DNA of 64,000 bases from CAYMYN01 sp964394665 (lineage in GTDB: Bacteria > Planctomycetota > UBA1135 > GCA-002686595): assembly GCA_964394665.1 (NCBI GenBank), contig CAYMYN010000017.1, positions 36,270-100,269 of the forward strand. The letters run 5' to 3'. Made by a program: the position numbers and the translations under genes. The notes below the pieces were generated by a model. That model ran no database searches. It was given only the letters and a program-made list of their open reading frames with translations, and was not told where the DNA came from. Positions 35,484-44,039 of the stretch are shown here, in pieces; position 1 is the first letter of the stretch, and each line of letters opens with the position of its first letter.

Positions 35484-36503
35484 TCAGCGGCAGGTCACGT
35501 CGGTCAGGTCGCCCTGCAGGGTGCGCGGCAGGAGCTCTCCGTTCTTGCGCACGCCAATCTCGAAGGGCAGGTCCGCCGCGCCGCGGTCGGAGCCCGTCTT
35601 CTCGACCAGCACCGCGTAGACCGACGGGAACTGGATCGTCGCGGCGGTCGAGTTCGCCACCGCGCCCCAGAGCTGGAACCAACCCGTCTCGATCATGTTG
35701 GCGCCGAAGATCTCGAGCGGGTCGTGGTTGGTGAAGTCCCGCAGGAAGTCGTTGCGGAAGATCCCCGAGACTTCCACGAGAGGCACGCGATCCCAGCACT
35801 TGAAGGTGTGCTCGGCCGAGAAGACCTCTTCGTTGTCGTTGTAGATGAGGAGGTCGATCGTGGTCGTGAACTGGGTGCCGCCCGAGAGCCCGATCAGGAT
35901 CAGGTCGCTGTTGAAGGGACCGCCCTGGCCGAAGAAGCGCGGGAACAGCAAGCGGTCCGGGTTGGCCTCGTACTCGCAACCGTTCATGTCCTTGAACCCG
36001 TCACCATCCAGGTCGGTGATGGTCCCGTTGCCGATGCCGAAGTACGCGACCGGGTTGGTCGAGTACTCGAAGGTCGACAGGCCGTCGACGGTCATCGTGC
36101 TGCCCGTCAGCCAGTTGAAGACGATCGGGGCGGCGGGGCCGGTGCCGGCCTTCGCGAAGAGGTAGGCGTACCCCTGGGCGAAGTTCGGGTTCTGGGCCCG
36201 GGTCAGGAACGTGAAGGTGTCCCCAGGGGTCAGGCGAATCTCGAAGTTCGACTCGCCGCAGTTGATGTCGACGCCCTGCTGGTTGTACTTGCCGATGTAG
36301 ACGATCTCCGTGATGACGTCCTCCGCGTCGTCCGCGGTGTCGACGTTGGTCACGGTGAAGACGGTGACGACGCCGGAACGGTTGTCGAACTCGGGATACA
36401 GCAGCAGGCTGCCCGGGTTGCGACCCCCGGCCAACGCGCTGCCGCCGAGGCCGACGGCCGTGAGCGCAAGGAGGCCGATACGGCCGATGTGCTTGGTGTT
36501 CAT
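35484..36503 (-). CDS. Exported protein, 'LLLYPEFDNR' domain paralogue 1
   Basis: This 339-residue protein has a signal peptide ending near residue 25 (VGLGGSALAGG). The mature part is a single domain shared with 37622-38602 and with the C-terminal third of 44040-46610. Common blocks are RNPGSLLLYPEFDNR, TVFTVTNV, the RAQNPNFAQGYAYLFAK region, PRFFGQ, LIYNDNEEVFSAEHTFKCW, and FLRDFTNHDPLEIFGA. Beta-strands with Asn, Asp and Gly turns suggest a beta-sandwich. I do not know a named family. A DLDGDGFKD segment (about 165-173) looks like a Ca-binding dockerin-type loop. Transcription probably starts from the promoter at 36645-36673, and a convergent hairpin follows the gene. Confidence 0.88.
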   Translation of the reverse strand: MNTKHIGRIGLLALTAVGLGGSALAGGRNPGSLLLYPEFDNRSGVVTVFTVTNVDTADDAEDVITEIVYIGKYNQQGVDINCGESNFEIRLTPGDTFTFLTRAQNPNFAQGYAYLFAKAGTGPAAPIVFNWLTGSTMTVDGLSTFEYSTNPVAYFGIGNGTITDLDGDGFKDMNGCEYEANPDRLLFPRFFGQGGPFNSDLILIGLSGGTQFTTTIDLLIYNDNEEVFSAEHTFKCWDRVPLVEVSGIFRNDFLRDFTNHDPLEIFGANMIETGWFQLWGAVANSTAATIQFPSVYAVLVEKTGSDRGAADLPFEIGVRKNGELLPRTLQGDLTDVTCR

Positions 36504-36644
36504 GGTGCTTCCCTCAAAGGTGTGCTCTCCTCCTCCTGGCGTCGCCCGCGCGCGCGGTCGACCTCGATCTCGGGGCGATGGATCCCCGTGACCCGCCAGG
36601 GAAGTCGTACGGTACCGGGACGCAGGGCGCCCCGTGATCTCCCC

Positions 36645-36673
36645 AGGATAGAGAGACCCTCCCGAGCCCGCAA
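36645..36673 (-). promoter_or_regulatory. Putative promoter of the exported-protein gene
   Basis: On the minus strand TTGCGG, 17 nt, TATCCT. The leader to the ATG at 36503 would be about 135 nt. The rest of the 36504-36870 gap holds only the hairpin at 36794-36825 and no likely gene. Confidence 0.45.
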
Positions 36674-36793
36674 GGGCGTAACGGCCAGGGATGGACCCTT
36701 CCCGGGGCCTCCCCGGCCCGGTCGGCCCCCCCCGGAGACCCCGCCCCCGGGCGCCGCCGGCCGCGGCCGAGCGAGCCCCGACCGAAACACGCG

Positions 36794-36825
36794 ACCCCCA
36801 CCCGGAGGTCGCTCCGGGCGGGGGT
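36794..36825 (-). terminator. Hairpin after the small lipoprotein gene
   Basis: A 13-bp stem (36794-36806 with 36813-36825) has a 6-nt loop and is 46 bp beyond the stop at 36871. Its one non-Watson-Crick pair is G-U only in minus-strand RNA (A-C in plus-strand RNA), which fits a minus-strand transcript. Confidence 0.6.
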
Positions 36826-36870
36826 CGGGGTGGGGTCTCGGCGGGCCAGCGGCCCGGCGTCCGGGCTGCC

Positions 36871-37440
36871 CTACCGGGTGCCGGCGGCGCCGGGGATGAT
36901 GTCCGGGTTGGCCTCGAAGAAGTCGTTCGGCCGCTCCTCCCTCGTCCAGTACCACTCCCCGCGCGCGGCGGCCCAGGTCTCCACGACGGTCAGCTCCTGA
37001 CGCAGCTCCTCGAGGCTGTTGAGGTTGTTGGCGCTGACGACCATCGGGTGGGTCGGGGTCCATAGGGCCGTCACCTCGACGAACGCCAAGCGGTCGCGCA
37101 CCCCGAGGAGGCGGGGCTTGGAGGGCTTCTCGTAGTGGTGGTGCTCCTTGTCGGTCAGGAAGCGTCCCAGGGACTGGCCCCGACGGAGCTCCGGCAGCAC
37201 GAAGTCGTACACCTGGATCCAGTCCCCCGCGACCTTGTGGTCCCAGCGGGCCGCGGAGCGCTCGAGGGCACGCGCCGGATCGGGTTTCTCGGCCGCCGCC
37301 GCGTCGAGGCTGGCCGTCGTCGTGCCAGCGCCCTGGGTCGACGGGTCGGTGTTCTTCGCGTCGCCGCAACTTGCGAGGGTGAGGGCGAGCGCGCTGGCGA
37401 GGCCGAACCCGGCCAGGTGGATCAATCGCTGGATCGACAT
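36871..37440 (-). CDS. Small lipoprotein, unknown function
   Basis: This 189-residue protein starts MSIQRLIHLAGFGLASALAL and has the lipobox TLASC (Cys25). After a Thr/Ala-rich spacer the domain (about 58-185) runs ERSAARWDHKVAGDWIQVYD, FVLPELRRGQSLGRFLTDKEHHHYEKP, then three beta-strands. The size and the pattern Trp-x-x-hydrophobic-x-Gly-Asp-Trp at the start suggest an NTF2-like cone fold, but I cannot prove it. The HHHY stretch is notable. It sits between two paralogous exported-protein genes and is separated from each by a hairpin, so it is probably its own unit. Confidence 0.78.
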   Translation of the reverse strand: MSIQRLIHLAGFGLASALALTLASCGDAKNTDPSTQGAGTTTASLDAAAAEKPDPARALERSAARWDHKVAGDWIQVYDFVLPELRRGQSLGRFLTDKEHHHYEKPSKPRLLGVRDRLAFVEVTALWTPTHPMVVSANNLNSLEELRQELTVVETWAAARGEWYWTREERPNDFFEANPDIIPGAAGTR

Positions 37441-37542
37441 GATGGTGCTCCTGCGTCGGTGGTGCATGCGGGCCGGCGTTGCCTCCATGGCGCGGAGCGG
37501 CACGGGCCCTCTTCGGAGTGATGGATGCGGGTCGAAAGGCGA

Positions 37543-37574
37543 GGAGGCCAGGCGGCACGCGCCACCTGGCCTCC
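37543..37574 (-). terminator. Hairpin after the exported-protein paralogue 2 gene
   Basis: A 14-bp stem (37543-37556 with 37561-37574), 4-nt loop, 48 bp beyond the stop at 37622. One pair is G-U only on the minus-strand RNA. Downstream on that strand a short T3 run appears, too weak to call a U-tract. Confidence 0.6.
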
Positions 37575-37621
37575 CAAGCATATCCTCTCTGGTTCAGGCG
37601 GGGTGAGAGCCCCGATCCGAA

Positions 37622-38602
37622 TCAGAACTCGCCGTTGTTGCTGCGGGCAAGCAGCTTGCCCGTCAGGTTCTTGCCCTCTTCCCAGGGCAGGTCGGCGACG
37701 CCGACGTCACCGGTGCGCTCGATGAGCACGCCGTAGACGGCCGGGTTCAGGATCGTCGTGGTGGTCGAGTTGGCGAGGGCGCCCTTGAACTCGAACCAGC
37801 CGGACTCGTAGAGGGCCGCGCCGAGGATCTCGTTGGCGGCGTGGTTGGTGAAGTCCTTCAGGAAGCCGTTGGCGAAGATGCCGGAGATGTTCAGAAGCTT
37901 CACCTTCTCCCAGCAGTGGAAGGTGTACTCGGAGGAGAAGACCTCCTCGTTGTCGTTGTAGATCAGGAAGTCGACGGTCGTGTCGAACGCCGCGCCGCCG
38001 GCCAGGCCGATCAGGATCAGCTTGCTACGGAAGGGCGACGGGGAGGCGGCCGTGTGCTGGCCGAAGAAGCGGGGGACCAGGATGTTGCCCGGGGCCCCTT
38101 CGTACTCCACGTCGTCCAGGTCGCGCAGGCCGTTGCCGTTCACGTCACCGGCGTAGCCCTCGAAGGCGACGGCGTTCATCGAGTAGTCGAACGACTCGAT
38201 GCCGTCGACGACGAGCAGCTGGCCGATCAGCGTGTTGCTGGCGACCGGCTGGGCGCCGGAGCGAGCGAAGGCGTAGACGTAGCCCTGCTCCTGCTGGGGG
38301 TTGTGGGCGCGGGTGAGCAGGGTCAGGGTGTCGTTGCCGGTCAACGTCGCGAGTCGGTTGAACTCCGCGCAGTTGATCGGTTGACCCGACATGCTCTTCA
38401 CGCCGATGTACTTGAACTCGACGAGAACGTCTTCGTCACCGACGTTGGTGATGGTGAGGACGGTCACGTCGCCTTGACGGTTGTCGAACTCGGGGTACAG
38501 CAGGAGGCTGCCGGGGTTGCGGCCGTCCGCGAACGCCTCGGAAGCCAGGCCGAGGCCGGCCAGGGCGGTCAGACCCGAGAGGACACACTTGTTGAAACTC
38601 AT
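37622..38602 (-). CDS. Exported protein, 'LLLYPEFDNR' domain paralogue 2
   Basis: This 326-residue protein has a signal peptide (MSFNKCVLSGLTALAGLGLA, cleavage near AFADG). It shares with paralogue 1 the blocks GRNPGSLLLYPEFDNR, VTVLTITNV, PRFFGQ, LIYNDNEEVFSSEYTFHCWE and FLKDFTNHAANEILGA, and also has a DVNGNGLRDLDDVEYE loop, a likely calcium-binding repeat. The start at 38602 is set by the signal peptide; the frame is open upstream without one. A long gap of nearly 500 bp precedes it. Expression is probably high, since codon use is very even and the gene has its own upstream region and hairpin. The function is unknown; surface or periplasmic structural protein is my best guess. Confidence 0.88.
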   Translation of the reverse strand: MSFNKCVLSGLTALAGLGLASEAFADGRNPGSLLLYPEFDNRQGDVTVLTITNVGDEDVLVEFKYIGVKSMSGQPINCAEFNRLATLTGNDTLTLLTRAHNPQQEQGYVYAFARSGAQPVASNTLIGQLLVVDGIESFDYSMNAVAFEGYAGDVNGNGLRDLDDVEYEGAPGNILVPRFFGQHTAASPSPFRSKLILIGLAGGAAFDTTVDFLIYNDNEEVFSSEYTFHCWEKVKLLNISGIFANGFLKDFTNHAANEILGAALYESGWFEFKGALANSTTTTILNPAVYGVLIERTGDVGVADLPWEEGKNLTGKLLARSNNGEF

Positions 38603-39099
38603 GATGCTGTCTCTGTGAAGGAGTAGAAGCCTAGGGAACGTTTCGGATCGGATGGCCGGCCATCGACCATCACGGGGCACTCACTTGCTCTGTTGCGCCG
38701 CCCCTCGCTGCGAGGAACCGCTGCCTGATCCTATCACAGGCGAGCAGGGGTCGCTGAAAGGTGCGAGCTCCAAGCCGGGTGTGGCTTGGTTAGGAAGATG
38801 CATATCAAAGCCAGCCCACGCCCGCCAAGGAAAATCCCGAGAAAGAGCCACATGGGGTGGCGCGCTGGGGACCCCCCTGGGGGTTGCCGCTCCGAGCGGC
38901 GGGGCTGTCGATAGGATGCCGCATTCCTTGGACGGGGGGTACCCCAATCTTGGAAAAACCTCGCCTCCCGGGCCTAGCCCTGAATGGGGAGATCCGGATC
39001 AAAGGGGGGCGATCCTCAGGGGGTCTGGAGCCCAGCGCACCTTCACTTTCCCGGGACGAGACGCCGACACTACACTCCCCCACCCCGAGGCTCGACCCG
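38603..39099. other. Long divergent intergenic region
   Basis: About 500 bp lie between two divergent exported-protein genes. Around 38780-38850 it is more AT-rich than its surroundings. It holds several short perfect palindromes, for example gccgctccgagcggc near 38890. TACACT (39071-39076) lies about 24 nt before the plus-strand ATG and TAGGAT-type boxes face the minus gene, but no convincing minus-35 element pairs with them. I see no gene here; open frames are Arg/Pro/Ser-rich shadows. Confidence 0.45.
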
Positions 39100-40446
39100 A
39101 TGAACCGCACGCCCCCCGCTCGCCCGCTCGCTCCCCTCCTCGCCTTGACGGCGGCCCTCTGCGCCTGCGGAGGCGACCCTCCGCCGCCGGCGCCGGTCCC
39201 CGCCGAGGCCCCGTCCCAGCCCGCCCTCACCTTCGAGGAAATCCTGGGCTTGCCGGCGGCCGACGAACCGGAGTTCTTCCGCGCCGGGGACGCGTGGCCC
39301 GAGCTCGCGTTCCAGGCGGCGAACCAGGGCCTGCCGACCTCGGGGACCTGGCGCGAGGAACCCATCCTGCACGACTTCACGCGCGACGGCCGGGCCTCGA
39401 TCGTGGCCTCCAACCGCGAGGAGGACGGACTCAACGTGTTCGAGTACCTGCCGGAGGGCACCTGGCGCCTGCGGATCGACGGCCTGCGCCGCGACCTGAT
39501 GTACGGCGGGAGCGCGGTGGCCGACTTCGACGGCGACGGCCACGACGACCTCCTGTTCGGCTCCCACAAGACCGGCCTGGTCCTCTACCTGGGGGACGGT
39601 GCCATGGGCTGGCGCCCCGGGGCCGAGATCGCGAGCCCGATGCTGATGATCGACGTGGCCGTGGGCGACCTGAACGGCGACGGGATCCCCGACGCCGTGG
39701 GGATCGGCCAGTTCAACGGCGGGGTCGAAGCCTACCTGGGCGACGGAGCAGGCAACCTGCGGCACCTGCCGGAGTCGGCGTCCCTCGAGTGGCTGGGCTT
39801 CGGCATGACGATCGCGCTCGCGGACCTCGACGGCGACGGGCTGGACGACATCCTGGTGGCCTCGCGGGTGGGCGCCAAAGCCCTCCTGACCCGCGTCGAC
39901 GAAGCCGGCAAGTTCTCCTGGATCGACCGCTCCCGGGGCCTCCCCGCGCCGCGGGAGGGCAACACCATGCGTTCGGTCGTGGCGGCCGACATCCTGGGGG
40001 ACGGTCGCCTCGAGATCGTCGCCTGCAGGGTCGGCATGCCCGCCCCGGATGCGAACCACTTCGGCGTCTTCGGCTGGAACGAAGCCGAGGAGACCTGGGA
40101 GCAGATCGACCGCGGCGTGCCGCGCGACCACCCCTACACCGAGGCCCTGGCCGCCGACTTCGATCGCGACGGTCATCTCGACCTGATCCTCGCCTCGAGC
40201 TTCGGCTTGGTGGCCGTGTACCTCGGCGACGGGACCGGCAACTTCACGTTGGCGGGCAAGCTCCCGGGCGTGACCGGCAACCGTCACCGCGCCGCGCTCG
40301 GCGACGTCGACGGGGACGGCTGGACCGACGTGCTGCTGCTCTTCGGGGCGAGCAAGCAGGACAAGCAAGGAGGCGGCCTGCGCGTCTTCCTCAACCGGCC
40401 GGAGATCTGGACGGCGGTGCGCGCCGCGCGCGATTCGTCGGAGTGA
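39100..40446 (+). CDS. FG-GAP/VCBS-repeat lipoprotein
   Basis: This is a 448-residue exported lipoprotein; the N-terminus MNRTPPARPLAPLLALTAAL is followed by the lipobox CAC (Cys23, possibly Cys21). The body is a seven-bladed propeller of FG-GAP/VCBS repeats, with calcium-binding loops DFDGDGHDD, DLNGDGIPD, DLDGDGLDD, DFDRDGHLD and DVDGDGWTD spaced about 50-60 residues apart. Such proteins bind carbohydrate or other proteins at the cell surface; a precise ligand cannot be read from the sequence. The ATG at 39100 starts directly before the signal peptide. It is convergent with another FG-GAP lipoprotein gene, and a 10-bp hairpin separates the stops. Confidence 0.92.
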   Translation: MNRTPPARPLAPLLALTAALCACGGDPPPPAPVPAEAPSQPALTFEEILGLPAADEPEFFRAGDAWPELAFQAANQGLPTSGTWREEPILHDFTRDGRASIVASNREEDGLNVFEYLPEGTWRLRIDGLRRDLMYGGSAVADFDGDGHDDLLFGSHKTGLVLYLGDGAMGWRPGAEIASPMLMIDVAVGDLNGDGIPDAVGIGQFNGGVEAYLGDGAGNLRHLPESASLEWLGFGMTIALADLDGDGLDDILVASRVGAKALLTRVDEAGKFSWIDRSRGLPAPREGNTMRSVVAADILGDGRLEIVACRVGMPAPDANHFGVFGWNEAEETWEQIDRGVPRDHPYTEALAADFDRDGHLDLILASSFGLVAVYLGDGTGNFTLAGKLPGVTGNRHRAALGDVDGDGWTDVLLLFGASKQDKQGGGLRVFLNRPEIWTAVRAARDSSE

Positions 40447-40471
40447 TCTTCGACCCGTGGATCGACGACGA

Positions 40472-40500
40472 GGCGGGGCGCCCCTGGGGAGCGCCCCGCC
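40472..40500. terminator. Bidirectional hairpin between convergent FG-GAP lipoprotein genes
   Basis: A 10-bp perfect stem (40472-40481 with 40491-40500) and a 9-nt loop lie in the 88-bp space between facing stops. No U-tract. Confidence 0.55.
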
Positions 40501-40534
40501 CGCGTTCCGGTCCTCGCGTGAGAACCGGAGCCGA

Positions 40535-42355
40535 TCACTTGCCGCGCGAGATCGCGTGGCCGAACTTGCCCCAGGCCGAGGTGCCCGTGAGCGTCCAGGT
40601 GTCTTCCGTGGCCGACATGTCGTGCATGTCGACCTGACCCTGGAAGGTGTAGGCCCGTCCCCCACCCGGCGCACCGGCGCTGTTGCCGGTGGCGCCGACG
40701 ATGGAGTCGGCGATGCCGTCCTGGTCGTAGTCGACGACCTCCAGACCCGAGCCGAAGTACTGACCGTCGATGGTCTCGCCGTTGCAGACCATGTCGGCGA
40801 AGTGGGCGAGCTCGTCCCGCATCGAGGGGCCGCCGCAGAACAGGTAGGCCCGACCGTTGCGGATCGCTCCCGCCGAGTTCTGGGGCGCGCCCACGAGCAC
40901 GTCCTCGTAGCCGTCGCCATTGAGGTCCGCAACCGTGACGGCCGCGCCGAAGCGCCCGTTGGCCTGCTGGCCGCTGAAGATGAAGTCGGCGTCGGTCACG
41001 CGTCGCCCGGTGAGCGGGTGGCCGCCGCGCAGCACGTAGACTCGACCCGCGTTCGTGTTCACGCCGCTGTTGCGCAGCGCGCTCACGACCAGGTCGTCGA
41101 AACCGTCCCCGTCCACGTCCCCCGCGGAGAGAGCGTACCCGAGCTCGTCGCCGGCCGCCTCGGGCGTGAAACGCGCCGTGGCCGTGGACGCCGGGCCGCT
41201 GACCAGCGTGGAGCCGCCCTGGAAGACGTACACCGCGCCGCCGTCCCACATCTTCGGCACGCCCGCGACCTGCGGGTTCGCCGAGGGAGCGCCGACGACC
41301 AGGTCGCCGATGCCGTCGCCCGAGAGGTCGGCCACGGCGCAGGAGATGCCGAGCAGGTCGCCCGCCTCCATGCCGGTCACTTTGACGTCGGCCTGGAAGG
41401 CGCTGCGACTGGCGAGGCCCGGCCCACCGACGAACACGTACGCCGCGCCGGCCTCGAGGAGCTCACCCGCTTGTCCGGGGTTGACGTCCATGCCGGGGGC
41501 GCCGACGAGGAGGTCCGCCTGGCCGTCCCCGTCGAGATCGCCGACCGCGACGCACGCGCCGAACAGGTCGCCGAGCGACCAGATGTCGCCCCAACCTTCG
41601 CCGGTGAGCACGATGTCCGCCTGCCCGGCGGTGAGAGTGCCCGTGCGGGGCAGGGGGCCGAGGAAGACGTAGACGGCGCCCGCGTTGAGGCCCGCCGCGT
41701 CGTTGCGCGGCGCCCCGACGACCAGGTCGTCCTGACCGTCGCCGTTCACGTCGCCGGTCGCGACCGAACTCCCGAAACGATCGTCCTGGCCGACGCCGAC
41801 CACGATCAGGTCCGCCTGGGCGGAGGTGCGGTCGACGCCGTGGTTGCCGCCGAAGAAGACGTACAGTCCACCCGCGTGGGCGGAGGTCCCGCCATCGAAG
41901 GGCGCCGCCACGACGACGTCCGACAGGCCGTCCCCGTCCAGGTCACCGATGATGTCACCGGTGCCGGTGTAGCGGAAGGCGGACGGCTTGGTGGCCGTCC
42001 CGCGCGAGTTGACCACCCGCACGCTGACGATCGTGTCGGGCGTGCCGGGCGGGGTGATCGCGGTCAGGGTGGAGTCGTCGACGACCACGACGCCGGTGGC
42101 CTCGCCGGATCCGACCAGGACCCGGGTCGTGCCTTCCACGCCGTGGAGGAAGTGGGAACCCAGGATGGTGATCGCGGTGCCGCCGATGGGCGGCCCCTGG
42201 ACCGGGAGGATCTGGGCGATGACGGAGGCCTCGGAAGTCACCTGGGTCGTTCCGCCTCCCTTGGAGCCACCGCAGCCCGCCAAACACAGGCTGAGCGCGG
42301 CCAAGGTCGCGGTCGCGGCCGTCCGGAGCCGCTTGGGGCTATCGGGAGCAGTCAT
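40535..42355 (-). CDS. IPT/TIG plus FG-GAP (integrin-alpha-like) lipoprotein
   Basis: This 606-residue lipoprotein begins MTAPDSPKRLRTAATATLAA with lipobox LAGC (Cys28). Residues of about 45-125 form an IPT/TIG Ig-like domain (ILPVQGPPIGGTAITILGSHF). Seven FG-GAP repeats follow, with DLDGDGLSD, DVNGDGQDD, DLDGDGQAD, DLSGDGIGD, DVDGDGFDD, DLNGDGYED and DYDQDGIAD loops, each followed by VVGAP-type strands and YVF segments, as in integrin alpha propellers. A cysteine near the middle (FGACVAV) and another (GISCAVADL) may pair. It is probably a surface adhesin or scaffold. It shows no family link to the upstream TPR gene, whose stop lies 438 bp away. Confidence 0.93.
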   Translation of the reverse strand: MTAPDSPKRLRTAATATLAALSLCLAGCGGSKGGGTTQVTSEASVIAQILPVQGPPIGGTAITILGSHFLHGVEGTTRVLVGSGEATGVVVVDDSTLTAITPPGTPDTIVSVRVVNSRGTATKPSAFRYTGTGDIIGDLDGDGLSDVVVAAPFDGGTSAHAGGLYVFFGGNHGVDRTSAQADLIVVGVGQDDRFGSSVATGDVNGDGQDDLVVGAPRNDAAGLNAGAVYVFLGPLPRTGTLTAGQADIVLTGEGWGDIWSLGDLFGACVAVGDLDGDGQADLLVGAPGMDVNPGQAGELLEAGAAYVFVGGPGLASRSAFQADVKVTGMEAGDLLGISCAVADLSGDGIGDLVVGAPSANPQVAGVPKMWDGGAVYVFQGGSTLVSGPASTATARFTPEAAGDELGYALSAGDVDGDGFDDLVVSALRNSGVNTNAGRVYVLRGGHPLTGRRVTDADFIFSGQQANGRFGAAVTVADLNGDGYEDVLVGAPQNSAGAIRNGRAYLFCGGPSMRDELAHFADMVCNGETIDGQYFGSGLEVVDYDQDGIADSIVGATGNSAGAPGGGRAYTFQGQVDMHDMSATEDTWTLTGTSAWGKFGHAISRGK

Positions 42356-42793
42356 GTCGATTGTGTCCGTCGCGTTGGGAGGGTCTTGGGAGGGATCCAC
42401 GGAGGGCTCTGCACGCGGATCAGAGGCTCCGTCGGTGGCCCCCCCCCCGGACCCTGCAGGGACCCGAAACCGGGCTCTGGATGGCCCGGGGGGTCCCCCG
42501 CTCTCCGGGGGAAGGACTCCACTCAGGGCAACCCTAGCACGCCTTTTTCCCTCGAGAGGCGGCGCCAACAAGGAATCTGCATTTCGCCCGAGGCGGCCCT
42601 TCCGTCTCGGGGTGAGCCTCGAGACAGAAATAGGCATTCCTTTCGGGGTGGGGCAGCCCCAGGTCAGAGGGGGACCCATCCCCGGCCGCCGAGACGGCCG
42701 CGGGGCGCGGGCGCGAGCCCCCGGGGACCAGCCGGTGGCGCCGCGGGTCCGGGGTGAGCCCGGCGCGGGCCCGCGGACCGCCAACCGCCCCGA
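42356..42793. other. Intergenic region with a possible terminator and upstream sequences
   Basis: About 440 bp lie between two minus-strand genes. The left part is the upstream region of the IPT/FG-GAP gene and has a TAGGGT box without a good minus-35. A 9-bp hairpin with a 2-nt bulge (42680-42705) may end the TPR transcript. A run of nine C occurs near 42441-42450. No gene is seen. Confidence 0.4.
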
Positions 42794-43807
42794 TCAGCGG
42801 GGCTTGGGACGACGCCAGAAGCCGTCGAGGTGCTCGAGGGAGGCCGGCAGGGCGGGTTGCTCCCACTCGGGCTCCGGCAGGGGCTCGACCGGGATGCCCG
42901 CGGCGCGGTCCGCGGCGCGCTGGGCCAACACGGCGCTCCGGTACCGATCCTCCACCCGGGGCGGGTTGTTCCCGAAGCGCAGGGCCTCGGTGTAGTGGAA
43001 GAGCGCCGCGGGGTAGTCCTCGAGCGTCATGTAGGCGTCTCCGAGGATCTCGAAGGCGTACCAGTCCTCGGGGTTCTCGACGAGCACCCGGTCGAGGTCC
43101 GCGATCACGCGCCGCGCGAGGTCCTTGTCGGAGCAGTTCGTGGCGAGCCTCGCCCGCCCGAGCTCACGGACCACGTCCATCCGCGTCGGGTCCAGCGCCA
43201 GGAGCCCTTCGAGACGCTCGCTCGCCTCGCTCCAGCGTCCCGCCTGGACCGCCAGCATCGAGAGGCTGTAGCCCACCGCGACTGGATCGGTGCCGGCGAG
43301 GGTGGCGCGCTCGAACTCGGCCGCGGCCTGCTCGAAGCGGCCGAGGCGGGCATGGATCACGCCCAGCCGGTAGGCCAGGTCGTCACCGTCCCCGGCTCCG
43401 GCCGTGCGGGCGGCGAGCAACACCTGCTCGGCGGGTCCGGGCTGCTCCACCGAGAGGTACACGTTGGCCAGCTCGACCGCCAGCAGGCCCGAGGCCGGCC
43501 GCGCGCTCAGACCCTCGCGCAGCAGCCGCACCGCGCTGGGGACCTCTTCCCGCAGGACGTGGGCCTGGGCCAACGCGACCCGCAGCACGTCGTCCTCCGG
43601 ATGCTGGGCGAGGGCGTCCTCGAGGAGTTCCGCGGCCGCGTCCACCTGCTCGGCGCGCGCCAACTCGCCCGCGCGCTCCAGGACCTGGGCCGGCTTGGTG
43701 GCGGCGGACGCCTGGGCCGGCGGGGCGGGCTCCTCGGACCCGCAGGAGGCGAGCATCCAGGTGCCGGTCGAGAGCAGGAGCAGCGAAAGCGTCGCGATGC
43801 GGGTCAT
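42794..43807 (-). CDS. TPR-repeat lipoprotein
   Basis: This 337-residue protein has a signal peptide and lipobox LASC (Cys22) in MTRIATLSLLLLSTGTWMLASC. From about 40 to 290 it shows tetratricopeptide-like helix pairs: AAELLEDALAQHPEDDVLRVALAQAHVL, LLREGLSARPASGLLAVELANVYLS, then LGRFEQAAAEFERATL and LEDYPAALFHYTEALRF. Such repeats bind partner proteins. The C-terminal 45 residues are Pro/Glu-rich with a late Trp-Arg-Arg tail. It is a periplasm- or outer-membrane-side adaptor, function unknown. The ATG at 43807 is placed at the signal peptide. Confidence 0.9.
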   Translation of the reverse strand: MTRIATLSLLLLSTGTWMLASCGSEEPAPPAQASAATKPAQVLERAGELARAEQVDAAAELLEDALAQHPEDDVLRVALAQAHVLREEVPSAVRLLREGLSARPASGLLAVELANVYLSVEQPGPAEQVLLAARTAGAGDGDDLAYRLGVIHARLGRFEQAAAEFERATLAGTDPVAVGYSLSMLAVQAGRWSEASERLEGLLALDPTRMDVVRELGRARLATNCSDKDLARRVIADLDRVLVENPEDWYAFEILGDAYMTLEDYPAALFHYTEALRFGNNPPRVEDRYRSAVLAQRAADRAAGIPVEPLPEPEWEQPALPASLEHLDGFWRRPKPR

Positions 43808-43957
43808 GGCGGTTCCCCAGGGTGACTCGTTCGGGGGCGGTCCCCCGCCCCGCCTGGGTGCGGGGGGTTGCGGGCGGGAGTGCGGGCGAGCCAGCCCGCG
43901 GGGGGCCGGTCTCGTGCGAAGCATACCCCCTCCCCTACGGCCGAGCCGCGCCCGATG

Positions 43958-43997
43958 CGAAGGCCCCGGTCGCCGGGGAGGGCGACCGGGGCCTTCG
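43958..43997 (-). terminator. Strong hairpin after the propeller fusion gene
   Basis: A perfect 17-bp stem (43958-43974 with 43981-43997) with a 6-nt loop, 43 bp beyond the stop at 44040. It is one of the strongest hairpins in the window. No clear U-tract follows. Confidence 0.7.
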
Positions 43998-44039
43998 GGG
44001 AGGAGCCCGGCTCAGGGGGTGAGAAGGAATCTCACGCTC